Positions 53,068 to 61,954 of a stretch of DNA of 64,000 nt are shown piece after piece. The DNA is from an uncultured Candidatus Saccharibacteria bacterium (GTDB lineage Bacteria > Patescibacteriota > Saccharimonadia > Saccharimonadales > Saccharimonadaceae), in assembly GCA_938046115.1 (NCBI GenBank), contig CALIXX010000002.1, positions 1 through 64,000 on the forward strand, read 5' to 3'. Position 1 is the first letter of the stretch. Each line of letters starts with the position of its first letter. Both the position numbers and the translations under genes were made by a program. The notes below the pieces were generated by a model that was given only the letters and a program-made list of their open reading frames with translations, did not search any database and had not been told where the DNA came from.

Positions 53068-53359
53068 GTGAGCAAATTAGTGTCTCTTTGCTCTTGTACC
53101 ACTGTATGGTAGAGCTTGAGAATACATTCATTAGCAGCAATTCGCTTATTATTTTTCTCTATTAGCTCATTCCAGTTTCATTATAGATGAGATAATGGAC
53201 GCGAAAACCGGTTTTCACTTTTATAAAACACTTTTTTATATTTTTATATCGAGAAATTTTAGAATAACACGCTGTTTTGAGTAATATACATGATAGTAAG
53301 AGCATAGAAAATTGACGCTATTCCACATCAAGAAATACTACCCTTTGCAGCGCACGACA

Positions 53360-53393
53360 AAACCAGCTCGATTTCCTCGAGCCGGTTTGTTTT
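53360..53393. terminator. hairpin terminator next to the GT8 gene
   Basis: Stem AAACCaGCTCGA/TCGAGCcGGTTT, loop TTTCC, one mismatch. T-rich on the plus side (GTTTTATTA) and shorter T run on the minus side. It probably serves the GT8 gene ending at 53404, perhaps in both directions. Confidence 0.7.
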
Positions 53394-53403
53394 ATTATAT
53401 ACG

Positions 53404-54432
53404 CTACCTCACGTTTGCTTCAGTAGTCTCGGTTTTTTCTTTATCGACCTCGGCAAATTTGCGCTCCACTGCCATGATGTATAGCTGCATAAAGATTGGG
53501 CGAGGTAAGACATCATACAGATACCACACCAGTGTTTTCTTGGCATGCGGAAGCTCGGTGTTTTTCCACGGAGTGAGTGCAAAGTACTTTTGCCACAACA
53601 GCCGGTTCGGGTGCTTGTTGCCAACTTCCCACGGTTTGCCCTGAATGCCATAGAGCGAGTGAATAATCTTGGGACTATAGTAGTTGGTCATAATCTCGTC
53701 GTAGCTATAGAAATACGGCTGCTTAAGATTATTAATGCGCAGCAGATCTTGCGGCCGATAAGCATAAAACGCACTAGAGAAATTGTAGGCGATATCGAGC
53801 GTCTTAATCTGCCCTCGGAACATAACATTACAGAGGTCTTGATCGGCAATGACATAGTCACTTTTCTTCGACAGGTGCTCAACGACTTGACTCGATACAT
53901 CATCCTTGAGCCATTTTTTGTGATTGATAAGCATGATACCACAGTTATAGTAACCATCGGTGGGCTGGAGGCCAATCGTTGCTTTGTGCTGATTAGTGAG
54001 CGTATCGTAAGCCAGTGCCATGATATTTTTCTCAAAATCAAGCTCCAGTAAACCATCAAGTGAGCTGGTAATGATCGTGTGTGGGTTGAGGTAGAGCACA
54101 CGATCGGTCTTGATTTCAAGATCGGCCAGTGCTAGCATCTTGAGCCACGTCACATACACGCCATGCCACGGCTTGACGCCTAGCTTCTGTAATTTCTTGT
54201 GGTACGCGTTGGGATTGATAAATGTTAAATAGGCGTTGGGGTATTTTTCAACCAACTTCTTGAGACGGTCCTTGCTTTGTTTGCTCAGCTTATACCCACA
54301 ATAAAAAATATGAATCTCGTCGAGCGTCTTGTTATTCTCGAGCAGTGATGCGATCGAAATCGCACTGACCACTGCATAGTTATCGTCACTCTGATACAAG
54401 ACATTTAAGATTTTCTTTTTGACTCTGGGCAT
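53404..54432 (-). CDS. GT8-family glycosyltransferase with altered D-x-D motif
   Basis: 342 residues. Family layout: NVLYQSDDNYAVVSAISIASLLENN, EIHIFYCGYKLS, TWLKMLALADL, RVLYLNPHTIITSSLDGLLELDF, YNCGIMLINHKKW, DQDLCNVMF and IHSLYGIQGKPWEVG. In the position of the metal-binding D-x-D (YLDxDxx) it has N-P-H, so donor or metal use may differ or activity be lost. The rest of the fold, including the H-x-x-G-x-x-K-P-W end, is intact. Confidence 0.87.
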   Translation of the reverse strand: MPRVKKKILNVLYQSDDNYAVVSAISIASLLENNKTLDEIHIFYCGYKLSKQSKDRLKKLVEKYPNAYLTFINPNAYHKKLQKLGVKPWHGVYVTWLKMLALADLEIKTDRVLYLNPHTIITSSLDGLLELDFEKNIMALAYDTLTNQHKATIGLQPTDGYYNCGIMLINHKKWLKDDVSSQVVEHLSKKSDYVIADQDLCNVMFRGQIKTLDIAYNFSSAFYAYRPQDLLRINNLKQPYFYSYDEIMTNYYSPKIIHSLYGIQGKPWEVGNKHPNRLLWQKYFALTPWKNTELPHAKKTLVWYLYDVLPRPIFMQLYIMAVERKFAEVDKEKTETTEANVR

Positions 54433-54448
54433 GGCCTGCCTCTCTCCT

Positions 54449-55306
54449 TTATTCCACCGCTGCTATGTTTTTTACGTAGTTTTCCAGTAATGGCTGATAG
54501 CTCTCACTGATGAATCCGGTGTTGTGCAACTTCGACAAATTCATATCACTATACATTGGTCGAGGTGCAAACGGAATCTTGTCTTTACTATACTCTTGTG
54601 TTGACACTTTTACAACCCTATCGCGATCGTGCCCCGCATATTCGAATACATCCTCGGCAAGCTCTGCCCATGACTTGATTGGTCCGGAGTTAGACACGTG
54701 ATACAAACCATACTCTGCCTTGGTGTCTAGCAAGTGCTTGGTAGCACGCGCTATCTCCGACGCAAAGGTTGGCCGACCATATTGATCATCCACAACCTTG
54801 GGATTAATGCGCATGTCAGCCAGGCGCTTCATCGTCCGCGGGAAGTTATGCCCATCACCAATCACCCACGAAACACGTAGCACATAATGACGTGGCGCAA
54901 GGCTAACTAGTAGATCCCCTGCTGCCTTGACATCACCATAGACCGACAGTGGTGAGAGCGACTCATCCTCACCGTGGTTTTTGTTCGTCCCATCAAAGAC
55001 ATAGTCAGATGAGTAGTGCACCAGTGTAATATCATGCTCCAGTGCTACCTTGACAAGGTTGCGCGGGCCAACAGCATTAACCTGCCACGCTTTGGTACGG
55101 CCATCACGCGTTTCGGATCCATCCGCATTGACGAACGCCGCTGCGTTGATAATGACATCCACACCCGACCAATCATACCCAAGCACCTGCTCTTCATCAG
55201 CAATGTCGAGCTGCTGGTGACCTAGCGCTGTCGCCTTTGGATATACCTCCTGAAGCGCCCGCCCCACTTGGCCATTACAACCCAATATTACAATCCCCTT
55301 GCTCAT
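54449..55306 (-). CDS. dTDP-4-dehydrorhamnose reductase-like (copy 2)
   Basis: 285 residues, same length as the copy at 49222 and clearly paralogous: GIVILGCNGQVGRALQEVYP, VHYSSDYVFDGTNKNH, PLSVYGDVKAAGD, RVSWVIGDGHNF. It retains Y-x3-K. It may be a second rhamnose reductase or act on another 4-keto-6-deoxy sugar. TGCTATAAT and AAAGGAGG precede it; the GT8 gene follows after 16 bases, so the two form one transcript. Confidence 0.9.
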   Translation of the reverse strand: MSKGIVILGCNGQVGRALQEVYPKATALGHQQLDIADEEQVLGYDWSGVDVIINAAAFVNADGSETRDGRTKAWQVNAVGPRNLVKVALEHDITLVHYSSDYVFDGTNKNHGEDESLSPLSVYGDVKAAGDLLVSLAPRHYVLRVSWVIGDGHNFPRTMKRLADMRINPKVVDDQYGRPTFASEIARATKHLLDTKAEYGLYHVSNSGPIKSWAELAEDVFEYAGHDRDRVVKVSTQEYSKDKIPFAPRPMYSDMNLSKLHNTGFISESYQPLLENYVKNIAAVE

Positions 55307-55329
55307 ATACCCTCCTTTGTTTCCGCTAT

Positions 55330-55672
55330 TATAGCACAGTTAGCGTAAGCTTTTTGAAATATATGAAATCGTATGGTCGATGTGAGACAAAAATACACTA
55401 GAGAGTCGTTCTAACACTGTTAAAAAATCATATAAATTTCTCAACCACCCGAGTCACTGTAATCAATTTCACCTAGTAATGAGCCAAAGATCTGAATCTC
55501 AAAATCTCTTTTTTATTACTAGCTAGAGTTCCACTTTTTTATCACGTCATCAGGTAGGGTGTAAGGTCGATGTTTCAGTTTGTCCAGGGCAAGAAGTCGG
55601 TGTCTCGTAGATCCAACCCTTTTAGTACTCCGTTGGAGGGAGTGTGGGGAGGTAGAAATTATCCCACTCCTA
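55330..55672. other. intergenic gap before the flippase stop
   Basis: About 340 bases with no ribosome site or credible coding frame. The base composition is AT-rich at the left and mixed at the right. No clear terminator hairpin was found. Confidence 0.4.
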
Positions 55673-56899
55673 CTACATAGCCATGGAGCGCAGCTGCCGG
55701 CGATAAACCACCGCGAGCAGCACCGCTTGGATAATGCCTGCCACCATAAAGCACAGCACACTGCCCAGCATCGCATAGTGTTGCACCACGCTATATGACA
55801 CGACTGTGAGTACAATGTTACTCAGCAAAAGTATATAAAACTGCCCCTTAAATTCGCGCAGCACAGTGAGGATATTGATATAAATCGACACCAGCGCATT
55901 GGCCACCGCCCCTACCACCATGATGAGCAGCTCGGTGCGATAATCGGTGATGCGCGCATTGAAGACGAGCGTAAGAAGCGGCGCTCCAACCAGCCACGTT
56001 GCAATGAGCGTCAGCGCACTAATCCCCAAGACAATAAGGATAATCTTGCTCACCAAAGCATGGAACTCGAGGCGCTTCTGCTGATGATAGAGCTCCGACA
56101 ACTGCACGATATTAGGCTGGATAATGAAGGTAATGAATAGTGAGAGCAAGGTGATGGGCATGGCCATAATACCAAAATACGCGATCTCGTGCGTGTGGAA
56201 TGTATCGAGAAAATAGCGCGGAATATTAAGCGAAAACATCGTCAAAAATGTGGTAAGGAACACTGGTGCGCAGCGCCGCATGATCATGCCAACATGACGC
56301 AGCTTAGGCACGAGATGATCGATATGGGGCTGGATAGATTCGTACCGCTGTACCTGTTGCCAATCATACAACACAAGCATGAGAGTATTAACCGCCACAA
56401 TTGCCACCACCCCCCACAGCACACTATGCACAAGCATATCAACGAGCAAAAATGCCACAAAGCCTCCTACCGCCTTGATCGTAAGCGAATAGCCAACGAC
56501 GTAGAGTCTGTGGTGAATCTGCAGCACACCATAGAGTGCGTCGGCCACTGCCTCCAGCGCCTTGAAGAGTACGAGCGCGATGATGATACTCGACTTCACG
56601 ACATCATAGTGATTTGCCGCGCAAAACAGCACCGCACCCACCATCATCACGATCGACGTCACGAGCTTAACGGCAAGGTAGCTGCTACTACGAAACTCTT
56701 TGCGCACATCCGACACCTGATAGGTGCGCCCACCCCACAAGCCAATCGCCCAAAACACCACCGAGAGCGACAGCGCAAAGGAAAAAACCCCCGAGTCCGC
56801 AATGCCATTCAGCCGCGTAATAAGCAGCAGGAGCGCCGGCGAGATGGCGCTTTGCAAAAAAGATCCGATGGAGTTCCAGATATAATTTTTAGATTGCAT
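55673..56899 (-). CDS. Wzx-type polysaccharide flippase
   Basis: 408 residues with about 12 spans, of the MATE/MurJ/Wzx fold: SIGSFLQSAISPALLLLITRLNGIADSGVFSFALSLS, FLTTFLTMFSLNIPRYFLDTF, and a conserved hydrophobic C-terminus. It would flip lipid-linked oligosaccharide across the membrane for the ligase/polymerase gene. TGGTATACT lies ten bases before the ATG. It is divergent from the DUF2142 gene. Confidence 0.88.
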   Translation of the reverse strand: MQSKNYIWNSIGSFLQSAISPALLLLITRLNGIADSGVFSFALSLSVVFWAIGLWGGRTYQVSDVRKEFRSSSYLAVKLVTSIVMMVGAVLFCAANHYDVVKSSIIIALVLFKALEAVADALYGVLQIHHRLYVVGYSLTIKAVGGFVAFLLVDMLVHSVLWGVVAIVAVNTLMLVLYDWQQVQRYESIQPHIDHLVPKLRHVGMIMRRCAPVFLTTFLTMFSLNIPRYFLDTFHTHEIAYFGIMAMPITLLSLFITFIIQPNIVQLSELYHQQKRLEFHALVSKIILIVLGISALTLIATWLVGAPLLTLVFNARITDYRTELLIMVVGAVANALVSIYINILTVLREFKGQFYILLLSNIVLTVVSYSVVQHYAMLGSVLCFMVAGIIQAVLLAVVYRRQLRSMAM

Positions 56900-56991
56900 A
56901 ATCTTATTTAGTATACCACTGGTTGATTATTTCTCGCGATTTAGACCATAATTTGCTCTGTTGTGATTTGTGCTCTATAATCAGGCGTGTT

Positions 56992-58431
56992 ATGAAGAAA
57001 TATTGGGCATTATTCGAATCATTTATTGCACGGCCAGAGCGAGTCTTTCTTTCGCTGTGTTTGCTATTTGGCGTGTTGTCGGCGTTTTTCGTGCCGCAGC
57101 TGTCGGTGAGTGATGAAAATATGCACTACTTGCGGGCGTATGCGCTGGCAGATGGGCGCTTAGAATCCAAGCGCTGTACCTACCCAGCGGACGTTAATGG
57201 CCGGGCATCGTCAGTGTATCATGGCAACATCAGCGCTGATTATTCGCGCCCCATCAACCGCTCAGATCTCAAGACAACAAGCAAATGCAACAGTGCTGTG
57301 GGCTACGCACCCATTATGCATGCGCCGCAAACGCTTGGTATTTTTATTGCTAATCTCTTCAATGGGTCGACAGGCCTAACGATTCTCTTTGGGCGGATTG
57401 CAAACTTGCTGTTCTACGCGCTGAGTGTATTTTTCATTATCAAGTGGGTGCGCATTGGTAAGTGGGTCTTTGCAGTAGTGGGGCTGCTACCACTGATGGT
57501 TCATCTCGCTGCTTCGCTCTCGAGTGATGTCATGACGAATGTGGCGATATTCCTCATTACCGCCCTGACTCTCAATCTCTACACCCAAGAAACACCCATC
57601 CGCCGCAAGCAAGTTGCTGGCCTCTTAGCTATAGCGGCACTGCTAGCACTGACCAAGGCGGTTAATGGTTTGCTGCTCTTTCCACTGCTGTTTTTGCCAA
57701 AGCGACTCTTCATCCCAAACACCAAGCTACCCAAGCTACCATCACTTTTCAAGAAGCTCCCCTTCAACCTGCACAAGTGGGCGCTGATCGCGGGCGCTGG
57801 CATCGTGTCGCTGGCGGCACTGCTCATCTGGCAAAAGATCTATGATGGTGCGCTCCTTTCATCTGGTGCAGCCGATAATCCACTGCATCATAATCCACTC
57901 GGGTTTATCCGTATCCTCTTTAATACCTACATCAATCCAAACATTGGCTACACCGACATCGTGGTACGTGGTAGTGTGGGCGACTTCTCAAGCTTCAAAT
58001 ATCACCTGCCGCTCTTTGTTTTGATCCCACTCTTTCTACTGGTCTTTCTTGCACTCATCAAGCGCGATAAGGCTGAGGAGCAAGCGCTCGCACCAGCTGC
58101 TGGTCGATTAGCCGCGGCCAACCTCACCACTATTGCCGTCTTTATCGCGGCGGTTTCATACGCGATGTACACCGCCTGGGCGCTACTACCAATTCGCTTT
58201 GGTGCTGGTGCATACTACGCCGATGGAGTGCAGGGGCGTTACTTTACGGCACTACTCGTGCTCCTCATCCCCTGTGGGGTGTGGCTACGCAAGTATATTT
58301 GGTTCCATACTGCCTCGGCTAAGGTGTTTCACGCCCTTATATTCTTCGGCTGCGGGGCAATTTTGCTGTACTATACCTTTGGCACCTACTGGGCTTACCA
58401 CGCGCCGATACCGGTACCACCGGTGGCATAA
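56992..58431 (+). CDS. DUF2142 membrane protein
   Basis: 479 residues with about 11-12 membrane spans. The N-terminal loop QLSVSDENMHYLRAYALADGRLESK with its acidic residues is typical of DUF2142, thought to be GT-C-like glycosyltransferases using lipid-linked donors. Loop two carries CTYPADVNG and a later Cys. TATAAT lies ten bases before the ATG at 56992; the frame opens at 56923. Confidence 0.87.
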   Translation: MKKYWALFESFIARPERVFLSLCLLFGVLSAFFVPQLSVSDENMHYLRAYALADGRLESKRCTYPADVNGRASSVYHGNISADYSRPINRSDLKTTSKCNSAVGYAPIMHAPQTLGIFIANLFNGSTGLTILFGRIANLLFYALSVFFIIKWVRIGKWVFAVVGLLPLMVHLAASLSSDVMTNVAIFLITALTLNLYTQETPIRRKQVAGLLAIAALLALTKAVNGLLLFPLLFLPKRLFIPNTKLPKLPSLFKKLPFNLHKWALIAGAGIVSLAALLIWQKIYDGALLSSGAADNPLHHNPLGFIRILFNTYINPNIGYTDIVVRGSVGDFSSFKYHLPLFVLIPLFLLVFLALIKRDKAEEQALAPAAGRLAAANLTTIAVFIAAVSYAMYTAWALLPIRFGAGAYYADGVQGRYFTALLVLLIPCGVWLRKYIWFHTASAKVFHALIFFGCGAILLYYTFGTYWAYHAPIPVPPVA

Positions 58432-58663
58432 GAGAAAATTTCGGTGCTAGCATTAGGGGGTTGATGTTTATAGAGAAGCAGTACTCTTTGTGGTGTCTTG
58501 AATGAGAGGGTGATACAAACAGAGCGATACGAGAATTGGTAAGGTTCTGATATGCCATTGAGAAGATAGGATTATATAAGGATTTTTTGATATTCTATCT
58601 TCCACCTTCCCCTTTCATGACGCTTATGCTATAGTGACATGGAACACTAATAGCACAAGCATT

Positions 58664-59239
58664 ATGAAATTATTACGTACTCTATCCAAAAAACGTCTCA
58701 CGCTCATCATTAGTATTGGCATTGCGCTCATCACCGCCGGCAGCTATGGTGCCTATATCGCAACGCGCCCCGCCTCGCTACCACCCCTGTCAGACGAGCC
58801 AACGCCAGCCCAAAAACAAACACAGCACAAGACCGATGCCGCCACGAAAGAATCATTTTTAGACAGCAACACAAACCACGACACGAACACTACCAAAGAC
58901 ACCTCACAGCAGCGCACCACCCAGGCTCAGCCCGCGCCAGTCCCAACCTCAGCGAAGCATATTGAGCTCTCTGCTGAGCAGTCAGGCGAAACGGTTGTTG
59001 TGACTACTAAGCTAAGAGAACAAGGCTTTTCCTCTGGTCAGTGCGTGCTGACGATCACTAGTAGCGAGCAGCGCTCCGAGCAGCACGCTGCCATCATCTA
59101 CCAACCAGAATATTCCACCTGTGCTGGTTTCTCTGTGCCCGCCCGATCATTGCCCAAAGGTACGTGGCATATCTCTCTCGCTGTCACGCCGCTTGGTGGC
59201 AAGACACTCACGAAGACACTTGATACGGAGATTCGCTAG
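58664..59239 (+). CDS. membrane-anchored secreted protein, partner of the ChW protein
   Basis: 191 residues. Basic start, one membrane helix (LTLIISIGIALITAGSYGAYIA), a Thr/Gln/Asn-rich disordered linker of about 70 residues, and a small beta-rich domain with two cysteines (QCVLTIT and TCAGF). The domain's ITSSEQ and PKGTWHISLAV strands suggest an Ig-like fold. The stop is followed at once by the ATG of the next gene, so they are co-expressed. TATAGT lies 28 bases upstream of the start; a GTG frame start inside that box is rejected. Confidence 0.75.
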   Translation: MKLLRTLSKKRLTLIISIGIALITAGSYGAYIATRPASLPPLSDEPTPAQKQTQHKTDAATKESFLDSNTNHDTNTTKDTSQQRTTQAQPAPVPTSAKHIELSAEQSGETVVVTTKLREQGFSSGQCVLTITSSEQRSEQHAAIIYQPEYSTCAGFSVPARSLPKGTWHISLAVTPLGGKTLTKTLDTEIR

Positions 59240-61549
59240 ATGATGGCTCAATCATACTCCACCGCTCGTCTCTTCTCGACATATTGGCGATATATCCTTG
59301 CTGGTGTTTTATGTGTGAGTTTATTTGCTGCGACTATCCTCTCCCGCCCAGCCCAGGCAGTGACGGCGGCTGATTGGCGGGCGGGCAATATCGTTGATGA
59401 CTTACTCTTTACTAATAGCGACGATATGTCAGTGGCAGATATTCAGGCGTTTCTCAATAGCCTCAACCCACAATGCGACACCTATGGCCGGCAGCCTGCT
59501 GCCGAACACGGCCGGCGCGATATCAGCCGAGCACAGTATGCCGCCGCTCGAGGTTGGCACGGGCCACCATATGTCTGCCTCAAGGACTATTATGAAGTGC
59601 CTAAATACACACCGGGCAATTACATCCCCGCCAATAACTTCGGTGGAACGATCCCCGCTGGGGCGGTTAGTGCCGCGCAGATTATCTATGATGCTGCCAA
59701 GCAGAATAATCTCAATCCCAAAGTCCTGCTAGTAAAGATCGCCACCGAGTCGGCTGGCCCGCTCACCTCCGACACTTGGCCACTCCAAAACCAATACACC
59801 TATGCCATGGGTTCACACTGCCCCGATAGTGGCCCGGGTGGCAGTGCCAATTGCGATCGCAACTATGCTGGCTTCTCGATGCAAGTTGCCTCAGGAGCGC
59901 AGCTCATCCGCTGGTATCTGGATAGTATGCAGCAGCCTTGGTGGTCGTACAAAAAGCCGTTTGCGACCAATCGTATCCTATGGAATGTGGTGCAGCGAGG
60001 CTGCGGCGCTGGCGATGTGTATATCGAGAGCAAGGCCACAGCGGCACTCTACACCTACACACCCTACCAGCCTAATCAAGCAGCCCTGGCCAATATGTAT
60101 GGCTTAGGCGATCATTGCAGCGCCTATGGCAACCGCAACTTTTGGCGCGTGTGGAATGACTGGTTTGGCTCGACCCAGCATAGCCGGCCACTCATCAGTT
60201 TCCGATCGCATAGCAGCTACATCGGCTGGACAGGGGTCATTCATAACCGTGGCATTACAGGCGTCACTGGCCAAAGCAAGGCAATGCAAGCTCTCACGAT
60301 CGATGGTGAGGTAAGTTATACCTCATACAGCAACGAGCGCGGTTGGCAGCCCACTGTGCAGGGCAGTATGCAATCGGGCACAACGGGGCTTGACCGGCCA
60401 ATCACCGCCGTTAAGATCCAGCCAACTGGTACTCTCGCCCAGGCGTACGACATATACTATCGCGCCCACGTGAGCTACATTGGCTGGATGGGTTGGGCTA
60501 AGAATGGTGAAGTGGCTGGTGCAACTGGCGGAGCTAACAATGCTATCGAAGCGATCGAAATAAAGCTTGTACGCAAAGGAACGCCTGCGCCTGAGTCATC
60601 TGGAGTAGCATATAAAAATATTGCGGCGCATGGCGACCCATCACCCCTCAAGCTCTCACTCAGCTCACATGTCGGTATGGTTGGCTGGCAGCCAGAAGTA
60701 CGCGATGAGATGATGAGCGGTACCACTGGCCAAAGCCGCCGCATCGAAGCCATCAAAGCATCGCTCCACAATACAACAGGCCTGCCAGGCAGCATCCAAT
60801 ATTCATCACATATCAGCTACGTCGGCTGGCAAGATTGGAAGCAAGCGGGCGACGTATCCGGCACCACAGGGCAGTTCCGCTCCATCGAGGCAGTCCGCTT
60901 CTTGCTCACTGGCAAACTTGCCACTAGATACGACATCTGGTACCGAGGTTACTCGCAATACGTCGGCTGGATGGGCTGGGCCAAGAATGGTCAACCAGCT
61001 GGTTCGACCGGTGCCTACAGACAGCTCGAAGCACTAGAGGTGCGCCTTGTGCCAAAGCATACACTCAGCTTGCCCGGTGGTGCCTTTTATAACCCAACCA
61101 ATACTGCTGTGCCCGATCTCTACCAACTGAGCTACGCTGCCCACGTAGGTTACATCGGCTGGATGCCCGATGTGTCACACCCCATTATGGCTGGCACCAC
61201 TGGCAAATCACGCTACCTCGAGGCAATCCGCCTTGGCAAAGCCGTATCGCTGCGCGATGGTTCGCCCATTACCATCCAGTGCGACGCAAAAGCGGCTGGT
61301 CAGTGGCTTCCATCGGCCACCCTCTCGTCGTCGTCGCAGTCTTGTGGCACGACTGGCCAGCGCAAAGCGCTCGAAGCCCTCAAGCTTAACCTCAGTCCCG
61401 CCGACGCCACTCGCTACGATATTTATTACAACACTCACCTCTCCTGGGTAGGCTGGCAGGGCTGGAAAAAGAATGGCGAAGTAGCTGGCGACCGGCACAG
61501 CTCACATGTCGAAGCAGTGATGATTAAGCTCGTCGAGAAGAGTGAGTGA
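59240..61549 (+). CDS. secreted lytic-domain protein with nine ChW repeats
   Basis: 769 residues. Signal peptide (ILAGVLCVSLFAATILSRPAQA), then a lysozyme-like domain (AAQIIYDAAKQNNLNPKVLLVKIATESAG ... MGSHCPDSGPGG ... GFSMQVASGAQLIRWYLDSM) resembling secreted actinobacterial glycan hydrolases; Glu in ATESAG is a likely catalytic residue. From about residue 310 there are nine repeats of 40-50 residues of the ChW (clostridial hydrophobic Trp) type, each with G-W-x-x-x-x, an x-x-G-x-x-G stretch and an E-A-hydrophobic end. ChW repeats bind cell surfaces. It is likely a wall-modifying or host-contact protein. Confidence 0.85.
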   Translation: MMAQSYSTARLFSTYWRYILAGVLCVSLFAATILSRPAQAVTAADWRAGNIVDDLLFTNSDDMSVADIQAFLNSLNPQCDTYGRQPAAEHGRRDISRAQYAAARGWHGPPYVCLKDYYEVPKYTPGNYIPANNFGGTIPAGAVSAAQIIYDAAKQNNLNPKVLLVKIATESAGPLTSDTWPLQNQYTYAMGSHCPDSGPGGSANCDRNYAGFSMQVASGAQLIRWYLDSMQQPWWSYKKPFATNRILWNVVQRGCGAGDVYIESKATAALYTYTPYQPNQAALANMYGLGDHCSAYGNRNFWRVWNDWFGSTQHSRPLISFRSHSSYIGWTGVIHNRGITGVTGQSKAMQALTIDGEVSYTSYSNERGWQPTVQGSMQSGTTGLDRPITAVKIQPTGTLAQAYDIYYRAHVSYIGWMGWAKNGEVAGATGGANNAIEAIEIKLVRKGTPAPESSGVAYKNIAAHGDPSPLKLSLSSHVGMVGWQPEVRDEMMSGTTGQSRRIEAIKASLHNTTGLPGSIQYSSHISYVGWQDWKQAGDVSGTTGQFRSIEAVRFLLTGKLATRYDIWYRGYSQYVGWMGWAKNGQPAGSTGAYRQLEALEVRLVPKHTLSLPGGAFYNPTNTAVPDLYQLSYAAHVGYIGWMPDVSHPIMAGTTGKSRYLEAIRLGKAVSLRDGSPITIQCDAKAAGQWLPSATLSSSSQSCGTTGQRKALEALKLNLSPADATRYDIYYNTHLSWVGWQGWKKNGEVAGDRHSSHVEAVMIKLVEKSE

Positions 61550-61567
61550 TTATAAGACCCACTCTAG

Positions 61568-61801
61568 CTAGCTCGTCGTAATGTCATACTCTTTACACGT
61601 CATTTCGTACCGCCGCAAAAATTTTCTTGCAGACTCTGGATACACATTTGCCACAGGATCGCCCGGATCAATTGGCCCTACTGTATAAAAGGGGTCGCCT
61701 GATTTCCAATGCCGTTCTTTCCACCAGGATTTTATTGCTTTGCCTAGTGCTCTGCAAGAAAATTTTTGGGGTGAAACTGTTGTTGGAGTCTCTTCTATCA
61801 T
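61568..61801 (-). CDS. hypothetical protein, 77 residues, behind a repeat-containing leader
   Basis: Small, unrecognised protein with an aromatic/basic centre (ALGKAIKSWWKERHWKSGDPFYTVGPIDPGDPVANVYPESARKFLRRYEM) and three cysteines or fewer. No signal or span. A GGTGAG lies just before the ATG. Upstream on the same strand are a strong promoter and a ribosome site feeding a short ORF with five pentanucleotide repeats. In one other frame that short ORF would end at ATGA, overlapping this start. Confidence 0.55.
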   Translation of the reverse strand: MIEETPTTVSPQKFSCRALGKAIKSWWKERHWKSGDPFYTVGPIDPGDPVANVYPESARKFLRRYEMTCKEYDITTS

Positions 61802-61856
61802 CTCACCATTTGCTGGTAGGGTATGCTCCGCTTGGCTCTAGCCCTCTTGATAGGGT

Positions 61857-61904
61857 TCATATGTTTGGTTTGGTTTGGTTTGGTTTGGTTAGCTTCTCTC
61901 TCAT
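61857..61904 (-). CDS. short leader ORF built on a pentanucleotide repeat
   Basis: A 15-codon ORF with a perfect AGGAGG three bases before its ATG and a TGGTATAAAAT promoter just upstream. Its codons 6-14 are read through five tandem CCAAA units (K-P-N-Q-T pattern). Any gain or loss of a unit shifts the frame. With the present number it stops at TGA; another frame continues about 20 codons and ends over the start of the 77-residue gene. Candidate phase-variable leader. Confidence 0.5.
   Translation of the reverse strand: MREKLTKPNQTKPNI
61864..61890. repeat. TTTGG pentanucleotide tandem repeat
   Basis: Five exact TTTGG units plus two bases (CCAAA on the minus strand). Slippage-prone. It lies within the short leader ORF on the minus strand. 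Confidence 0.9.
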
Positions 61905-61917
61905 AGTACCTCCTATT

Positions 61918-61925
61918 TTATACCA
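61918..61925 (-). promoter_or_regulatory. -10 region of the repeat leader
   Basis: TGGTATAAAAT on the minus strand, with AGGAGG following. No clear -35. Confidence 0.45.
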
Positions 61926-61954
61926 CAATATCACTATAATAAAATAATGCTGGG

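Larger units (their letters stand above)
53019..53403. other. intergenic region with two terminators
   Basis: About 385 AT-rich bases between convergent GT genes, with no supported CDS. It holds a plus-strand terminator at 53041-53067 and a second hairpin at 53360-53393. A promoter-like TTGACG-18-TACTAC (53312-53341) lies just before the second hairpin; a tiny transcript is possible but weakly supported. Confidence 0.5.

Noticed and set aside
53312..53393. Small RNA gene between convergent glycosyltransferase genes
   Set aside because: Promoter-like TTGACG-TACTAC and a hairpin are present, but the transcript would be only about 45 bases and the hairpin is better explained as the GT8 terminator.
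58562..58602. GAAGATAG/CTATCTTC inverted repeat as a terminator for the DUF2142 gene
   Set aside because: Arms are eight bases but the loop is 25 bases and no T run follows; it lies 130 bases past the stop.
59240..61549. Repeat array as a CRISPR-like structure
   Set aside because: The periodicity is at protein level (ChW repeats), with diverged DNA and no constant direct repeat.
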